NCBI RefSeq assembly: GCF_003031405.1 | Contig: NZ_CP020469.1 | Location: forward strand, 3,162,001 to 3,226,000 | Reading direction: 5' to 3' | DNA length: 64,000 nt | From: Halomonas sp. 'Soap Lake #6' | GTDB lineage: Bacteria > Pseudomonadota > Gammaproteobacteria > Pseudomonadales > Halomonadaceae | Part shown: one piece after another, positions 40,086 to 48,554 of the stretch | Layout of the letters: every line of letters starts with the position of its first letter | How positions within the stretch are numbered: position 1 is the first letter of the stretch | Made by a program: the position numbers and the translations under genes | Notes under the pieces: model-generated | Databases searched by the model: none | What the model was told of the DNA's origin: nothing | The model's input: the letters and a program-made list of their open reading frames with translations, nothing else

Positions 40086-41718
40086 GGCTATTACCTACTT
40101 GTATTAGGCTTTTCTGCCAAGCAGCGGCGTCAATTTCGATCAGTAAAGGCCCATTTTTTTCGCGATTGCCAAGCGCTTTGGCAAGTCCAGCAGGACTTTC
40201 TACTAAAATGCCTGGGCAGCCGAAACCTTCGGCTAGAGTAAGGAAGTTGGGCGCTTGAATATCCACGCCTAAACGCGCCACGCCGTTAGCATCCATATAA
40301 CGGCGAATCTCTTCGTAACCAGCGTTGTGCCACAGCATAATCACCACCGGCAGTCGCGCTTCTACCGCTGTTGCTATTTCCGAGAGAGTGAACATAACCC
40401 CGCCATCTCCCACTAGCGCTACCACCGGTAGATCCGGTCGTGCTAGCTGCGCGCCTAATGCCGCAGGCAAGCCGTAGCCAAGGGTGCCGTACCCTGTTGA
40501 GGCGTTGAAATAACGCCGTGGCGCTGGCTGGCTAACCAAATGATTGCCTGCGTACACCGGCGCGGTGGAATCGCCTACCAAAATTGCTTCGGGAAGATGC
40601 TCAGCAAGCACTGTATAGAGCGGCACAAAGTCGGCAAAAGCTGGATCATTGACCAGATCTAGCGCGCCCAGCGCAGCAGCCGTTCGTTCAACGCCGTTAC
40701 GCTGCAATGGGTCGGGGATGTGATTGAGTAGCAGCTCAAGACTACGCCCAGCATCACCGACTAGGCCAAGGGTTGTACGCTGGTTGCGCACCAGCTGTTC
40801 AGGGTCGAGATCAATACGAATCAGCGTGCCATTGAGGTAGAAGCCGTCGTCAAATACCACGTCGTAATCGGTCTCACCTAACTCCGTGCCTACCGCTAAA
40901 ATCACATCAGCGTTGGCCGCTAGCTCACGCACGGCGGGTAACGCCGCATTAGCACCCAAATCCAGCGGGTGATCGCGGCCTAGCAGCCCTTTGGCGTTAA
41001 TCGTGGTCACCGTGGGCGCATCAAGTTTTTCTACCAATTCCCGTGCTGCTTCTGGTGCTGACACACAGCCACCGCCCAGCAGTACCAAGGGCTGCTTCGC
41101 TGCTTTTAGTAAGCGTGCAGCTTCGGCAAGGCCTTCTGGGTCGGGCGCTGCGCGGTAAAGCCTGAGCGCTTGCCAGCTAACCGGCACACTGACCGGCGTA
41201 TTGAACAGATCGATAGGAATTTCAATGTGCACAGGGCCTGGACGAGCCCCATTGAATACGGCAAAGGCCCTGGCCAGCACTTCAGGCAAAGTGTTGACAT
41301 CCAACAACGTGTGGCTAAAGCGTGCTACGCCGCTGATCATCTGCTGCTGGCTGGGTAGTTCGTGCAGCCTCCCCTGGCCCAAGCCCAAGGTATCACGGCG
41401 GTTAACGCTGGAGATCACCAGCATGGGGATAGAGTCCGCCAGGGCTTGGCCCATGGCGGTGGCGATATTGGTCATTCCCGGCCCAGTGATAATCAGGCAA
41501 ACACCGGGCTGGCCGCTGGCCCGCGCGTAGCCGTCGGCCATAAACCCTGCGCCCTGTTCATGGCGAGGTGTTACGTGCTGAACATCGCTGTTTTCAAGCC
41601 CTCGATACAGCTCCACCGTATGCACACCGGGAATACCAAACAGTGTGCGTACACTGTAAGTATCGCGAAGCAAACGAATCAGCAGCTGTGCACAGGTCAT
41701 TGTATTTCTGGCGCTCAT
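40075..41718 (-). CDS. aruI: ThDP-dependent decarboxylase, probable 5-guanidino-2-oxopentanoate decarboxylase
   Basis: 547 residues, acetolactate-synthase-like fold: N-terminal PYR domain with activating Glu54 in TPRHEQGAGFMADGYARASGQPGV, a central domain near 190-330, and a PP domain with GYGTLGYGLPAALGAQ and GDGGVMFTLSEIATAVEARL...HNAGY. The short length and sequence recall AruI of P. aeruginosa, which decarboxylates 2-ketoarginine to 4-guanidinobutanal. The neighbouring aldehyde dehydrogenase and guanidinobutyrase support this. No arginine:pyruvate transaminase (aruH) is nearby. AAGGGG precedes the ATG. Confidence 0.82.
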   Translation of the reverse strand: MSARNTMTCAQLLIRLLRDTYSVRTLFGIPGVHTVELYRGLENSDVQHVTPRHEQGAGFMADGYARASGQPGVCLIITGPGMTNIATAMGQALADSIPMLVISSVNRRDTLGLGQGRLHELPSQQQMISGVARFSHTLLDVNTLPEVLARAFAVFNGARPGPVHIEIPIDLFNTPVSVPVSWQALRLYRAAPDPEGLAEAARLLKAAKQPLVLLGGGCVSAPEAARELVEKLDAPTVTTINAKGLLGRDHPLDLGANAALPAVRELAANADVILAVGTELGETDYDVVFDDGFYLNGTLIRIDLDPEQLVRNQRTTLGLVGDAGRSLELLLNHIPDPLQRNGVERTAAALGALDLVNDPAFADFVPLYTVLAEHLPEAILVGDSTAPVYAGNHLVSQPAPRRYFNASTGYGTLGYGLPAALGAQLARPDLPVVALVGDGGVMFTLSEIATAVEARLPVVIMLWHNAGYEEIRRYMDANGVARLGVDIQAPNFLTLAEGFGCPGILVESPAGLAKALGNREKNGPLLIEIDAAAWQKSLIQVGNSHEN

Positions 41719-41728
41719 AACCGGCCCC

Positions 41729-43111
41729 TTAGAAGAAGAACGTATGGGCCATAAAGGCGATGATCGGCAGCGTAATAGCGGTACGTAGTAAGAAGACTAC
41801 CGCCAGTTCCCAGAATTTGATGGGAATTTTCGACTTGAGCAGTAGTGCGCCGATCTCCGACATGTACACCAACTGGGTCATTGAAAGGCAAGCGATCACA
41901 AAACGGGTTAACTCGCTTTCGATGTTAGTTGCCAGTACGGCTGGCAGAAACATATCGGCAAAACCAACCAGCGTCGCTGGCGCGGCGGCCTGAGCTTCAG
42001 GAATGCGCAGCAGCTCTAGCACCGGCACCATGGGGTAGGAGAGCCAAGTAAACAACGGGGTAAACTCGGCCAAAATAAGTGCAACGGTGCCGATCGCAAA
42101 CACCAACGGCAACAACGTTAAGAAGATATCAATCACGTTGAGAAGCGCCAGGCGTGCTAACTCCCGTGGCCCAGGCGCACTGCCTGCACGACGAGTCGCC
42201 TGCAAAAGGCTGTAGCGGAACAGGCCCACATTTTCGTTACGCTCTTCGCTTAACTGACAGCCGACGGGCTCATAGTAGTCATTAGTTTTGCGCGACAGCG
42301 GCGGAATCCGCGACACGATGACCGCAGCGATCAAACCTGACACCACCACAGTGAAGTAGAACTGTACGAAGAGGTGGTTAATACCAACGAAATTAATCAC
42401 CAATAGGCTGAAAGCAATCGAAGCTACAGAAAAATTGGTGGCGATTACCGAGGCTTCGCGGCCGTTGTAGTAACCCTGCTCATACTGCTGAGCGGTGATT
42501 AACACGCCCACCGTTCCCGAGCCCATCCAAGAAGCAGTGGCATCAATAGCACTGCGCCCCGGTAGATTAAAAATCACCCGAAATGGCTTGCGCACCATGG
42601 TGCCAATAAACTCCATAAAGCCGAACTCGACCAAAAAAGGTAACAGTACCGCAGCAAAGAAGAAGAACGTCAGCAGCACCGGTGCTAGATCGTTGAGCAT
42701 GACGCCGCCAGTAAACGAGGCAGTGACGAACTCTGGCCCGAACTGAAAAAACGTCATAAGGACAAAAATGGCGCCTAACACGCGCATAACGACCCAAATA
42801 GCCCCTACATCAAACATATCGTGAAAAGGGCCGCTTGCCGCCCAAGCAGGCTTGGCCAATTTGACGTAAAACGTCACTATCACCGATAGGCAGAGCACGA
42901 CCATTGCAATCGCGGGTAGCGCTGCCCCCAGTAGGGTTTGCAAGCCATCTGCCATTAGGCCCATGCCAATATTAATGGAATCCCCCACTTGAAAAGGGAC
43001 CAGAAACAGCAGTACCCCAATCAGCGATGGGATCAGGAATTTCAACAGATGCGCGGGGGGTATCGGTGCCGAAGAGTTCGACTCTTCCGATTTTACATTG
43101 CTATACGACAT
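41729..43111 (-). CDS. YjiH-family membrane protein (Gate-domain transporter)
   Basis: 460 residues from ATG 43111 (GGGTG upstream); a GTG at 43120 is an alternative. About 10-11 membrane helices with nucleoside-recognition Gate features: FGFMEFIGTMVRKPFRVIFNLPGRSAIDATASWMGSGTVGVLITAQQYEQGYYNGREASVIATNFSVASIAFSLLV and MTQLVYMSEIGALLL. YjiH proteins are poorly characterised. Lying between gbuA and aruI on the same strand (ten bases before aruI), it probably moves a pathway substrate or product. Confidence 0.85.
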   Translation of the reverse strand: MSYSNVKSEESNSSAPIPPAHLLKFLIPSLIGVLLFLVPFQVGDSINIGMGLMADGLQTLLGAALPAIAMVVLCLSVIVTFYVKLAKPAWAASGPFHDMFDVGAIWVVMRVLGAIFVLMTFFQFGPEFVTASFTGGVMLNDLAPVLLTFFFFAAVLLPFLVEFGFMEFIGTMVRKPFRVIFNLPGRSAIDATASWMGSGTVGVLITAQQYEQGYYNGREASVIATNFSVASIAFSLLVINFVGINHLFVQFYFTVVVSGLIAAVIVSRIPPLSRKTNDYYEPVGCQLSEERNENVGLFRYSLLQATRRAGSAPGPRELARLALLNVIDIFLTLLPLVFAIGTVALILAEFTPLFTWLSYPMVPVLELLRIPEAQAAAPATLVGFADMFLPAVLATNIESELTRFVIACLSMTQLVYMSEIGALLLKSKIPIKFWELAVVFLLRTAITLPIIAFMAHTFFF

Positions 43112-43212
43112 AGAGTTCACCCATTGGAAGTGATTATTGGAGGTGGGCTAGCGGCGTTGCAGGGACAGCGCTTTTTTTATTTGATAACTAGTTATGAGCG
43201 ATTAGTCCGGCG

Positions 43213-44163
43213 TTAATCGCTACGTTTAACCCCTGGCAAGATGCAGAGCATTTCATACAACAGTGTGGCGCCCATTAGCGCGGTGTTACCGCTGGGGTCG
43301 TAAGGCGGTGATACTTCCACCAAATCACAGCCGACAATGTTCAAGCCCTCCGCGCCACGCACTATTTCCAGTCCCTGAGCCGAGGTCAGACCGCCCATCT
43401 CCACCGTGCCTGTGCCAGGGGCAACGGAAGGATCCAAGCCATCGATATCAAAACTGATATATACAGGGATATCGCCCATTTGCTCGCGTACTTCTTGCAT
43501 CAACGGCGCTAGCGAGCGGTACCAGCACTCCTCCGCGGGCACCACGCGAAAGCCCTGTTCTCGGCACCAGTCAAAGTCTTCAGCGGCGTAGCCGGTTCCA
43601 CGCAGGCCGATTTGTACTACCTTGCCGTGGGCTAATAAGCCCTCCTCTTGGGCACGACGAAATGGCGTGCCGTGGGCAATGGGTTCGCCGAACATATGCT
43701 CGTTGACATCGGCGTGGGCATCGATATGAATCAGTCCCACCGGGCCATGCTTTTTAGCCATGGCGCGAAGAATCGGCAGGGTTAGCGTATGTTCGCCGCC
43801 AAGCGTTAGAGGGATGCAGTTGTGCTTGAGAACGTCATCATAAAAAGCAGTGATGATGTCGACACTTTTCGGCAGGTGGAAAGTATTGATCGGTACATCA
43901 CCAATGTCCGCCACCTGCAGGCTTTCAAAAGGCGCGGCACGAGTAGCCATATTGTAGGGGCGTAGCATGCGCGACTCATCGCGAATCTGACGTGGGCCAA
44001 GGCGTGTACCTGGGCGGTTGGAGGTGCCAATATCCATGGGGATGCCGATAAATGCCGCATCTAAGCCTTCGGCAGTCTCTTGGGTGGGTAGCCGCATCAT
44101 GGTGGCGGGGCCAGCAAAGCGCGGCATAGTGTTACCGCCCAGAGGCTGATTGAAGTCCGACAT
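43213..44163 (-). CDS. gbuA: Ureohydrolase, probable guanidinobutyrase
   Basis: 316 residues of the arginase/agmatinase family; releases urea from a guanidino compound. Manganese ligands are in GGEHTLTLP, IHIDAHADVNEHMFGEPIAHGTPFRRA and ISFDIDGLDPSVAPGTGTVEMGGL. The start is ATG 44163, six bases from AAGGAG; an ATG at 44169 is too close to it. The long N-terminal segment with RFAGPATMMRLP resembles 4-guanidinobutyrase/3-guanidinopropionase rather than E. coli SpeB. First gene after the sigma-54 promoter. Context points to 4-guanidinobutyrate giving GABA plus urea. Confidence 0.85.
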   Translation of the reverse strand: MSDFNQPLGGNTMPRFAGPATMMRLPTQETAEGLDAAFIGIPMDIGTSNRPGTRLGPRQIRDESRMLRPYNMATRAAPFESLQVADIGDVPINTFHLPKSVDIITAFYDDVLKHNCIPLTLGGEHTLTLPILRAMAKKHGPVGLIHIDAHADVNEHMFGEPIAHGTPFRRAQEEGLLAHGKVVQIGLRGTGYAAEDFDWCREQGFRVVPAEECWYRSLAPLMQEVREQMGDIPVYISFDIDGLDPSVAPGTGTVEMGGLTSAQGLEIVRGAEGLNIVGCDLVEVSPPYDPSGNTALMGATLLYEMLCILPGVKRSD

Positions 44164-44240
44164 ACACATCTCCTTAGCTTTATTTTGAATACTATTTAGT
44201 TAGTAGCTTGCTTAGCGTTTAAGGCTTTGTAGCGTTTACG

Positions 44241-44282
44241 GCTTGTAAATAGGTTTTTGTAAATAGGTGCTTGTAAATAGGT
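44241..44282 (-). repeat. Three-copy 14-bp repeat at the gbuA transcription start
   Basis: GCTTGTAAATAGGT, TTTTGTAAATAGGT, GCTTGTAAATAGGT (plus strand), ending two bases from the sigma-54 -12 element. Just below it (about 44213-44245) a 17-base unit AGCGTTTAAGGCTTTGT is also imperfectly duplicated. Confidence 0.9.
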
Positions 44283-44284
44283 AT

Positions 44285-44300
44285 TGCACAGACCGTGCCA
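44285..44300 (-). promoter_or_regulatory. Sigma-54 promoter of the gbuA-aruI operon
   Basis: The minus strand reads TGGCACG-GTCT-GTGCA, with GG and GC ten bases apart, nearly identical to the crcZ promoter. Start near 44274, about 110 bases before the gbuA ATG. Confidence 0.82.
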
Positions 44301-44341
44301 AGTCGACGCCCCCCCCTAATCAGGCACTGCAATGGGTAATT

Positions 44342-44413
44342 TGATGCAGAAATGCATTGATCCCAGCTACAAACAATTCAATACTGAATCAGTGATGCAA
44401 AAATGGTTCGATC
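44342..44413. promoter_or_regulatory. Candidate enhancer sites (duplicated TGATGCAnAAATG)
   Basis: Two similar ~21-base boxes 51 bases apart: TGATGCAGAAATGCATTGAT(C) at 44342 and TGATGCAAAAATGGTTCGAT(C) at 44393. They lie 45-115 bases upstream of the sigma-54 promoter and just before the divergent activator gene, where its binding sites are expected. Confidence 0.55.
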
Positions 44414-44456
44414 AAGATATATGTGCCATGAATGAAACTGGGTGGGTCGAAATCGG

Positions 44457-45878
44457 ATGAGCGAAATAGATAAACGCGTACTGAAAACTATTGTGGAGAC
44501 CGCAAACGACCACTTTTTTATTGTCAGTGGCGAAGGCCGCGTGCTGGATATTAGCCCCGGTGCCGAAGCGGTTTACGGGATATCACGGGAAGAGCTGCTT
44601 TCTAGCAGTGTCCAACAACTGCAAACCGCAGGTGTGCTAAAACCATCGATAACTCTGGAAGTGATGCGCACCCGCAAGCCTGCCCAGCTTATGCAGGTAA
44701 CAGGCACTGGCCGCCGGGTGATTGCTGAGGCCTATCCCGTGTTTGTGGAAGGCAAACTAGAGCGTATTATCAGCCGCTCCCGGGACTTAACCGACTTACA
44801 GCTACTGCAGGATGAGTATGCCCTGCTGCAAAAACGCTTTAGCGAACATCTAAAACGTAGCCAGGCAGCCCCTGATGCAGAAGAGCAGGCGTTGGATGAC
44901 GCCCTGGATAACTTGCAGGTACGCAGTAGTGTGATGCGTGAAATAGCGCTGCTGCTTAAGCGGGTCGCTCCTTCAGATGCCAATGTGCTAATGCTGGGTG
45001 AATCCGGCGTAGGTAAGAGCGCTTTTGCCAAACAGCTACATCGCTGGAGCCAGCGCTGCGACGGCCCCTTTATTGACGTTAACTGCGCGGCAATTCCTGA
45101 AAACCTGTTTGAGTCTGAAATGTTCGGCTACCAGCCTGGCGCCTTTAGCGGTGCGGCTAGGCAAGGTAAAGCGGGATTATTGGAGCAGGCCGAGGGTGGC
45201 ACGCTGTTTTTGGATGAAATCGGCGAGCTGCCCTTGTTGATGCAAACCAAACTGCTCAAAGTGATTCAGGATGGTAGCCTAACTCGCTTGGGTGACACTC
45301 GCCCTCGTCGGGTTGATTTCCGCTTGGTGGTCGCCACCAACCAGAATTTGGCCAAACAGGTAGAAGCCGGGCTGTTTCGTCTGGACCTGTACTATCGTCT
45401 CAATGTTATTCCGGTGACATTGCCACCGCTTCGGGAACGCCGCGAAGATATTCCTGACCTTGTAGAAGCCTGCCTGAAACGACTAAATCAACGCTATGGC
45501 CGACAAAAAATTCTCGATACCCGAGTGTGGTCAACGCTAATGGGCAGCGAGTGGCCGGGCAACGTTCGCGAGCTGGAAAACTGGCTGGAAAGAGCCTGGC
45601 TCTCAAGCCCCACTGATCAGATTGAAGTGCCTGCCTTTCATTCCCACGCAGAGCACAGCTACGCTGAAAACTCACCAAGTAGCTCTCCCTCTTTTCCCAC
45701 AGTAACACTAGAACCCCATGAAACTCTTAAGCAGTATCTAGCTCGCCTTGAGTGCGAAACCCTCACTGAACTGAGTAGAACACTGCCCAGCACCTACGCC
45801 ATTGCAGAACGCCTAGGCATCAGCCAATCCAGTGTGGTGCGAAGGCTGCAGCGCTACGGGATTAAGCTCACCAAGTAA
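44457..45878 (+). CDS. Sigma-54-dependent activator with N-terminal PAS domain
   Basis: 473 residues from ATG 44457; a GTG at 44442 is an alternative and neither has a strong ribosome site. A PAS domain (about 8-115, IVETANDHFFIVSGEGRVLDISPGAEAVYGI) replaces a receiver, followed by a short coiled-coil. The AAA+ domain has GESGVGKS (from 181), the loop GAFSGA (from 228; Ser for the usual Thr), [22 protein letters not shown] and [16 protein letters not shown] Fis-type helix-turn-helix ends it (AIAERLGISQSSVVRRLQRYG). It probably senses a small ligand and activates the divergent guanidino-acid operon. Confidence 0.9.
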   Translation: MSEIDKRVLKTIVETANDHFFIVSGEGRVLDISPGAEAVYGISREELLSSSVQQLQTAGVLKPSITLEVMRTRKPAQLMQVTGTGRRVIAEAYPVFVEGKLERIISRSRDLTDLQLLQDEYALLQKRFSEHLKRSQAAPDAEEQALDDALDNLQVRSSVMREIALLLKRVAPSDANVLMLGESGVGKSAFAKQLHRWSQRCDGPFIDVNCAAIPENLFESEMFGYQPGAFSGAARQGKAGLLEQAEGGTLFLDEIGELPLLMQTKLLKVIQDGSLTRLGDTRPRRVDFRLVVATNQNLAKQVEAGLFRLDLYYRLNVIPVTLPPLRERREDIPDLVEACLKRLNQRYGRQKILDTRVWSTLMGSEWPGNVRELENWLERAWLSSPTDQIEVPAFHSHAEHSYAENSPSSSPSFPTVTLEPHETLKQYLARLECETLTELSRTLPSTYAIAERLGISQSSVVRRLQRYGIKLTK

Positions 45879-45887
45879 TTTTTTCGC

Positions 45888-45915
45888 TTGACACAAGATT
45901 GCTATATAAGTGTCA
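45888..45915 (+). promoter_or_regulatory. Putative promoter/operator before the ugp-type operon
   Basis: TTGACA at 45888 could be a -35, but no good -10 lies 17 bases on. TGACAC (45889) and GTGTCA (45910) form an inverted repeat with a 15-base centre, a possible repressor site. About 35 bases further is an A-rich AATAACAACCAACA (45949-45962), 18 bases from the ugpC ATG, resembling a Hfq/Crc target. Confidence 0.4.
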
Positions 45916-45980
45916 TACTAGTGCAACACCTTCAACACAAGCTGAACTAATAACAACCAACAGCCGGTGATGTGTGTGCT

Positions 45981-47111
45981 ATGTCAAATCAATCGCGTAT
46001 CCGCTTGGAGCGCGTCACCAAACGTTGGGACGCGACCACTGCTGTCGATGAAATCAACTTCGACGTTCCCCCTGGCCAGTTTGTTATTTTGCTAGGGCCT
46101 TCGGGCTGTGGAAAATCCACCACGCTGCGTATGATCGCAGGCTTGGAAGAGGCCAGCGGTGGGAGTATCCATATTGGTGAGCGCGACGTGACGCGTCTGC
46201 CGCCGGGTGATCGCGGGCTTAGTATGGTATTTCAGTCCTATGCGCTGTTTCCACATCTAAGCGTTGCAGACAACATCGTGTTTGGCCTGCGCAGCCGCAA
46301 AGTGCCCAAGGCAGAACAACGCGAGCGGCTGGCCAAGGTCGCCGAACTGGTCGATCTCACAGACTACCTCAACCGTAAACCCGCCCAGCTTTCTGGTGGC
46401 CAGCGCCAGCGTGTTGCACTGGCGCGCGCTGTTATTTCCGAACACCCCATTTGCTTGATGGATGAGCCGCTTTCCAACCTGGATGCGCGGCTGCGCAGCG
46501 ATATGCGCCGGGAAATCAAAGCGCTGCAAAGCCGCTTGAACATGACGGTTATCTACGTTACCCACGATCAGGTCGAAGCCATGAGTATGGGTGATCGGGT
46601 TATTTTAATGCAGCACGGCAAAATCGTGCAGGATGGCACGCCTGACGAGCTGTACAACCGTCCCGCTAGCGCCTTTGCCGCCAGCTTTATTGGTAGTCCC
46701 GCCATGAACCTGCTGCCACTGGTGGAGGGTGAAAAGGGCGCCGTAATTGAAGGCGAACCCAGCACTCCCGTGGCTCCTTTGGAAGCTGCAGGTGGTCATT
46801 TAGGAGTCCGCCCCGAAGATATTGAACTACGCCCAGCCTCTACGTACGGCGTACCCGCACTAGTAGTGAGCGATGAATACCTGGGTGCCGATACGATTGC
46901 CCATGTCACCGTCGGTGGTCATACCGTAAGGGTGCGTATGAGCGGCAAGCATGCGCTGGCAGGTCAGCCTTGCAACCTTAGCTGGGCAAGCGAAAAGGCC
47001 CATATCTTCAATGCTGACGGCCTGCGGCGGGATGATTTAACGCCTGGCACCTTATCTAAAGCACCCCGAGCAGTACCTCGTCCACCGGCAGTGGGCTCTT
47101 TCCAATACTGA
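45981..47111 (+). CDS. ABC transporter ATPase, MalK/UgpC type
   Basis: 376 residues from ATG 45981. Walker [12 protein letters not shown]-loop [14 protein letters not shown], signature [14 protein letters not shown], Walker [16 protein letters not shown] and the H-loop VTHDQVEA; a regulatory TOBE domain fills the last ~120 residues ([13 protein letters not shown]). It powers the importer encoded just downstream. UgpC, MalK and related proteins are too alike to name the sugar. Confidence 0.93.
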   Translation: MSNQSRIRLERVTKRWDATTAVDEINFDVPPGQFVILLGPSGCGKSTTLRMIAGLEEASGGSIHIGERDVTRLPPGDRGLSMVFQSYALFPHLSVADNIVFGLRSRKVPKAEQRERLAKVAELVDLTDYLNRKPAQLSGGQRQRVALARAVISEHPICLMDEPLSNLDARLRSDMRREIKALQSRLNMTVIYVTHDQVEAMSMGDRVILMQHGKIVQDGTPDELYNRPASAFAASFIGSPAMNLLPLVEGEKGAVIEGEPSTPVAPLEAAGGHLGVRPEDIELRPASTYGVPALVVSDEYLGADTIAHVTVGGHTVRVRMSGKHALAGQPCNLSWASEKAHIFNADGLRRDDLTPGTLSKAPRAVPRPPAVGSFQY

Positions 47112-47157
47112 TCAATGAATAGCTGTTCAGCCATTCCTGACAACTGTGGAGCCGTTT

Positions 47158-48438
47158 ATGCGCTTACGTATACCCTTCGCTATGACCACCTTGGCAGCTG
47201 GCCTATTAAGCGCTGCCCAGGTAAACGCGAATAGTGTTGACCTCACTATGTACTACCCCGTCTCAGTGGGCGGTGCGCTGACAGATGTCATCGATAACTT
47301 GGTAGAGGAGTTTGAGAGCGAGCACCCTGACATTAATGTGGAAGCGATCTACGCTGGTAACTACGATGACACCCGGGTGCGGGCGATGTCTGCCATTGAA
47401 GCCGGTGATGCCCCGCAGCTGTCGGTACTGTTCTCCATCGACCTTTACGAGCTGATTGAGCAAAACGCCATCGTGGCTTTCGATGATCTGGTCGAAACCG
47501 ATGAAGAGCGTGAATGGTTGGATAGTTTCTACCCTGGCTTAATGGAAAACGGCCAATTGGATGGCAAAACTTATGGCATCCCCTTCCAGCGCTCCACCAT
47601 CGTACTGTTCTGGAACAAAGACGCCTTTGAAGCGGCAGGCCTAGACCCGGAAACGCCACCCGAGAACTGGCAGGAGATGGCTGAAATGGCCGCCACCGTT
47701 CGTGAGGCTTCCGGTGGCGACCAGTGGGGTGTGATGGTGCCTTCCACCGGCTATCCATACTGGATGTTCCAGGCCTTCGCCTTCCAGAACGGCCACCGCT
47801 TAATGAGCGAGGATGGTACCGAAGTCTACTTCAACGACCCTGCTGCCATTGAAGCGCTTGAGTACTGGGTATCGCTAACCACTGAGCACAATGCCATGCC
47901 CGATGGCACCATTGAGTGGGGCACCCTGCGCCAGAACTTCCTCGAAGAATCCACCGCCATGATGTGGCATACCACGGGCAACCTGACCGCCGTGCGTAGC
48001 GAAGCTAATTTTGACTTCGGTGTTGCCATGCTGCCAATGAACACCCAGCGCGGTAGCCCCACCGGTGGCGGCAATTTCTATATTTTCGAAGATGCCAGTG
48101 AAGAGGAACAGCGTGCGGCGATGACCTTCATCCGCTGGATGACAGCCCCCGAGCGCGCTGCGGCCTGGTCAATTGAAACCGGCTATATGGGCGTTAGTCC
48201 CGCCGCTTACGAAACCGACGCGCTGCAAAACTATGTGGAAGAGTTCGCGCCAGCCGCGGTGGCCCGCGATCAGCTTGAACACGGCACCGCAGAGCTTTCC
48301 ACCTACCAAGGTGGCCGGGTGCGTCGCGCTTTGGATAACGCTGTGCAAGCTGCGCTAACTGGTCAAATGACGTCGGAAGAAGCGCTTAATCAGGCACAGC
48401 GCGAAGCCGAAGGCGTACTGCGCCGCTACGCTCGCTAA
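47158..48438 (+). CDS. ABC transporter substrate-binding protein, UgpB type
   Basis: 426 residues from ATG 47158 with GGAG upstream. A signal peptide ends near VNA-NSVDL. The mature protein is a family 1 solute-binding protein: TMYYPVSVGGALTDVIDNLVEEFESEHPDINVEAIYAGNYDDTRVRAMSAIEAGDAPQLSVLFS resembles glycerol-3-phosphate-binding UgpB. No glycerophosphodiesterase or sugar enzyme is beside it, so glycerol-3-phosphate is a reasonable but unproven ligand. Confidence 0.9.
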   Translation: MRLRIPFAMTTLAAGLLSAAQVNANSVDLTMYYPVSVGGALTDVIDNLVEEFESEHPDINVEAIYAGNYDDTRVRAMSAIEAGDAPQLSVLFSIDLYELIEQNAIVAFDDLVETDEEREWLDSFYPGLMENGQLDGKTYGIPFQRSTIVLFWNKDAFEAAGLDPETPPENWQEMAEMAATVREASGGDQWGVMVPSTGYPYWMFQAFAFQNGHRLMSEDGTEVYFNDPAAIEALEYWVSLTTEHNAMPDGTIEWGTLRQNFLEESTAMMWHTTGNLTAVRSEANFDFGVAMLPMNTQRGSPTGGGNFYIFEDASEEEQRAAMTFIRWMTAPERAAAWSIETGYMGVSPAAYETDALQNYVEEFAPAAVARDQLEHGTAELSTYQGGRVRRALDNAVQAALTGQMTSEEALNQAQREAEGVLRRYAR

Positions 48439-48554
48439 GCAACTACCACGCCGCATGGGGCTATGTTTCACAGGACTGTTTCAAAGGGCTATGTTTCAAA
48501 GGACTATGCTTCTGCTTCATGCGGCACTTTTAAAGCGGCTATCGAGAGATACTT

